In this document: positions 5,779 to 7,393 of the stretch, piece by piece
Numbering within the stretch: position 1 is the first letter of the stretch
Layout: every line of letters starts with the position of its first letter
DNA from: SD8 sp035528475
Lineage (GTDB): Archaea; Halobacteriota; Methanomicrobia; Methanomicrobiales; Methanospirillaceae
Direction: 5' to 3'
Length of the DNA stretch: 7,393 bases
Assembly (NCBI GenBank): GCA_035528475.1
Contig: DATKYO010000016.1
Location: forward strand, 1 to 7,393
Program-made: the position numbers and the translations under genes
The notes under the pieces: generated by a model
The model's input: the letters and a program-made list of their open reading frames with translations, nothing else
Databases searched by the model: none
Told to the model about the DNA's origin: nothing

Positions 5779-5973
5779 TCAGCAGATGCCCAAATCCCGA
5801 TGCATTGGAAATGTATCACATTTACCACTATACCTTTCATGGAAGATACAGGTGAACATGTCGCAGCCTGCACCTTTCATGACATGGTCGCACGTCCCAT
5901 CATCACACATGGTACGGGATTTGGAGCAGTAACAAATATTTTTGGAAAACGATACCATGACAGATCCGTTCAT
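5779..5973 (-). CDS. Possible small cysteine-rich protein, antisense to the atwA leader
   Basis: A minus-strand frame of 64 codons with eight cysteines, spaced CxC-x6-C-x4-C-x8-C-x4-C-x9-C-x11-C, with balanced Asp, Lys, Gly and His content that reads like a real small metal-binding or disulphide-rich protein. I do not recognise a family. The start is unresolved: ATG 5973 or GTG 5976 follow GGAGAGG (5986-5992) at 12 or 9 nt, ATG 5958 would begin opposite the atwA start codon, and the frame is open back to ATG 6009. A TATA-like GATATATTAT lies on the minus strand at 6021-6030, inside atwA, and predicts a start near 6000. If real, its 5' end overlaps the start of atwA on the opposite strand. It could instead be a chance open frame over an untranslated leader; the plus strand here is open too. 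Confidence 0.4.
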   Translation of the reverse strand: MNGSVMVSFSKNICYCSKSRTMCDDGTCDHVMKGAGCDMFTCIFHERYSGKCDTFPMHRDLGIC

Positions 5974-7393
5974 CACAGTGAAAAACCTCTCCATGGAGTT
6001 TGATGGCACAAAGGTGCTCGATAATATATCTTTCCAGCTACCTGAAGGGAATATACTGGGAATAATCGGGCGGAGCGGTGCCGGAAAAACAGTACTTATG
6101 CACCTGATGAGAGGTATTGAGCAGCCCCCGACCTCGGGATCGATTATATATCACCTGGCAGTCTGTCCACGATGCGAATATCTTTCTTTGGGAAGTGCAC
6201 GCAAGAACCCATGCCCGGTGTGCGGATCAGCTCTTGAACCGAGGGACATCGATCTCTGGGATCCGGAGAACGAATCCATAAAGACCAGGATTATGCGACA
6301 TACGGCGATTATGTTCCAGCGTACTTTTGCCCTTTACGGTGACGACAGGGTCATCGAAAATGTACTTCATGCGCTGGATGATATCGAGTATCCGCAGGAA
6401 AATGCCATCAACCGTGCCGTAGAATTGATAGACCAGGTAAGACTTTCGCACCGGATGATGCATATCGCCCGTGACCTTTCCGGTGGTGAGAAACAACGTG
6501 TAGTGCTGGCCAGACAATTGGCAAAGGAACCGTTTCTGCTTTTCGCCGATGAACCAACCGGAACCCTGGACCCCGAAACAGCCCGTATAGTCCATCAGAT
6601 GCTGATGGGTTCCGCGGAAGAGTCAGGCATGGGGATGATTGTCACTTCTCACTTCTCCAGTGTGATAGAAGACATCGCAGACCAGGCCCTCCTTCTTAAT
6701 GACGGCAGGATAGAGAGACTGGGAGATCCGCATGAAATAGTGAGCCATTTTATGCAGGATTATGAAAACGGAGAAGAGAAAATCGAATGTTCAACCGGTG
6801 AAAACATCCTGATAGCCAGGGAGGTTGCCAAGCGTTATATGTCACCGGACAGGGGGCTTATCAGGGCGGTGAACGGGGTGACATTCAATGTCAAAGCTGG
6901 CGAGATATTCGGAATTATCGGGAAGAGCGGTGCCGGAAAAACAACCCTTTCGCGAATTATCGCAGGCATAATAGAGCCAACCGATGGAGAGATGAATATC
7001 AGAATAGGTGAGGAGTGGGTTGATATGACAAAACCCGGTATCGACGAGAGGGGACGTGCAAAATGCTATATCGGCCTTCTTCACCAGGAATATGATCTCT
7101 ATCCCCACAGGAATGTCCTTGATAATCTTACCGATGCGATAGGACTTGAATTTCCAAAAGAACTTGCCATGTACAAGGCTCTGATTACCTTGAGAATGGC
7201 CGGATTCAGTTCAGACAAATGCGATAAGATTCTCAGACAGTATCCGGGCGAGCTCTCTGAAGGTGAACGCCATAGGGTAGCCCTGGCACAGGTCCTGATC
7301 CGTGAGCCGAGAATGGTTATTCTCGATGAACCGACAGGGACAATGGATCCCATCACCAAGCGGGATGTGAGGCAGTCAATCCTGAACGCACGC
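5957..7393 (+). CDS. atwA: Methyl-coenzyme M reductase system component A2 (twin ABC ATPase), cut by window edge
   Basis: Soluble tandem ABC ATPase that supports ATP-dependent reductive activation of the Ni cofactor F430 in methyl-coenzyme M reductase, the last step of methanogenesis. All 479 visible codons are open to the edge. ABC domain 1: Walker A GRSGAGKT (38-45), Q-loop Gln121, signature LSGGE (174-178), Walker B LLFADEP with catalytic Glu199, and His232 as H-loop. Between Walker A and the Q-loop is an inserted zinc-ribbon-like pair, CPRC (70-73) and CPVC (86-89). ABC domain 2 (from about 285): Walker A GKSGAGKT (322-329), Q-loop Gln377, a variant signature LSEGE (433-437) and Walker B MVILDEP with Glu458. 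No membrane segments occur, so it is not a transporter. The last part of domain 2, including its H-loop, is beyond the edge. The start ATG 5957 gives the expected N-terminus FITVKNLSMEF; it has no clear Shine-Dalgarno. The nearest good promoter is 270 nt upstream. Confidence 0.93.
   Translation, partial: MTDPFITVKNLSMEFDGTKVLDNISFQLPEGNILGIIGRSGAGKTVLMHLMRGIEQPPTSGSIIYHLAVCPRCEYLSLGSARKNPCPVCGSALEPRDIDLWDPENESIKTRIMRHTAIMFQRTFALYGDDRVIENVLHALDDIEYPQENAINRAVELIDQVRLSHRMMHIARDLSGGEKQRVVLARQLAKEPFLLFADEPTGTLDPETARIVHQMLMGSAEESGMGMIVTSHFSSVIEDIADQALLLNDGRIERLGDPHEIVSHFMQDYENGEEKIECSTGENILIAREVAKRYMSPDRGLIRAVNGVTFNVKAGEIFGIIGKSGAGKTTLSRIIAGIIEPTDGEMNIRIGEEWVDMTKPGIDERGRAKCYIGLLHQEYDLYPHRNVLDNLTDAIGLEFPKELAMYKALITLRMAGFSSDKCDKILRQYPGELSEGERHRVALAQVLIREPRMVILDEPTGTMDPITKRDVRQSILNAR

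Noticed and set aside
5800..6003. Plus-strand open frame of 67 codons overlapping the atwA start
   Set aside because: It runs out of frame into atwA, has no ribosome-binding site or promoter at suitable spacing, and resembles no known protein.
6227..7359. Minus-strand open frames within atwA (6227-6595, 6842-7108, 7099-7359)
   Set aside because: Shadows of a continuous ABC ATPase frame with all motifs in order.
1..7393. CRISPR arrays, tRNA or rRNA genes, insertion sequences, toxin-antitoxin or defence genes
   Set aside because: No regularly spaced repeats, cloverleaf elements, transposase motifs or defence-associated domains were seen on either strand.

Overview
The window reads as a piece of chromosome from a methanogenic euryarchaeon, most probably of the Methanomicrobiales. 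The strongest pointer is the 3' partial gene for the twin-ABC ATPase AtwA (component A2 of the methyl-coenzyme M reductase activation system), which is restricted to methanogens and relatives. Supporting signs are archaeal TATA-box promoters at TBP spacing, a likely leaderless GTG start, a REC-PAS response regulator of the style common in Methanomicrobiales, a UPF0251 (DUF134) regulator and a fasciclin-domain lipoprotein. Genus is not determinable from the sequence alone.

Layout. 1-965 (-): first 321 codons of a P-type cation ATPase, cut by the window edge before the phosphorylation motif. 966-1209: divergent promoter region. 1210-1662 (+): ATP-binding-type universal stress protein. 1768-2709 (+): MscS-type mechanosensitive channel with its own promoter. 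2710-2764: tight convergent terminator zone. 4120 down to 2763 (-): a two-gene unit, a REC-PAS response regulator followed after 44 nt (with a hairpin) by a four-helix membrane protein of unknown function. 4121-4347: divergent promoter region. 4348-5070 (+): secreted lipoprotein with one FAS1 domain and a His/Cys-rich tail. 5270-5638 (+): UPF0251 helix-turn-helix protein with extra cysteines. 5639-5956: a 318-nt stretch before atwA, holding a consensus TATA box, an 11-nt palindrome and a possible small cysteine-rich gene on the minus strand. 5957-7393 (+): atwA, first 479 codons, cut by the window edge.

How the genes may fit together. The left third (ion-pumping ATPase, universal stress protein, MscS channel) is plausibly an ion-homeostasis and stress neighbourhood; this is inferred from adjacency only. 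The middle holds sensing and cell-surface functions: a response regulator without an output DNA-binding domain, a small membrane protein and a cell-surface adhesion-type lipoprotein. The right part contains a putative redox- or metal-responsive regulator next to the methanogenesis activation gene atwA.

I see no CRISPR array, tRNA or rRNA gene, insertion sequence or defence cassette. Most of the window is ordinary core and accessory methanogen content. The items most worth a second look are the antisense cysteine-rich ORF before atwA, the HxH/Cys tail of the fasciclin lipoprotein, and the promoter and leader arrangement of atwA.
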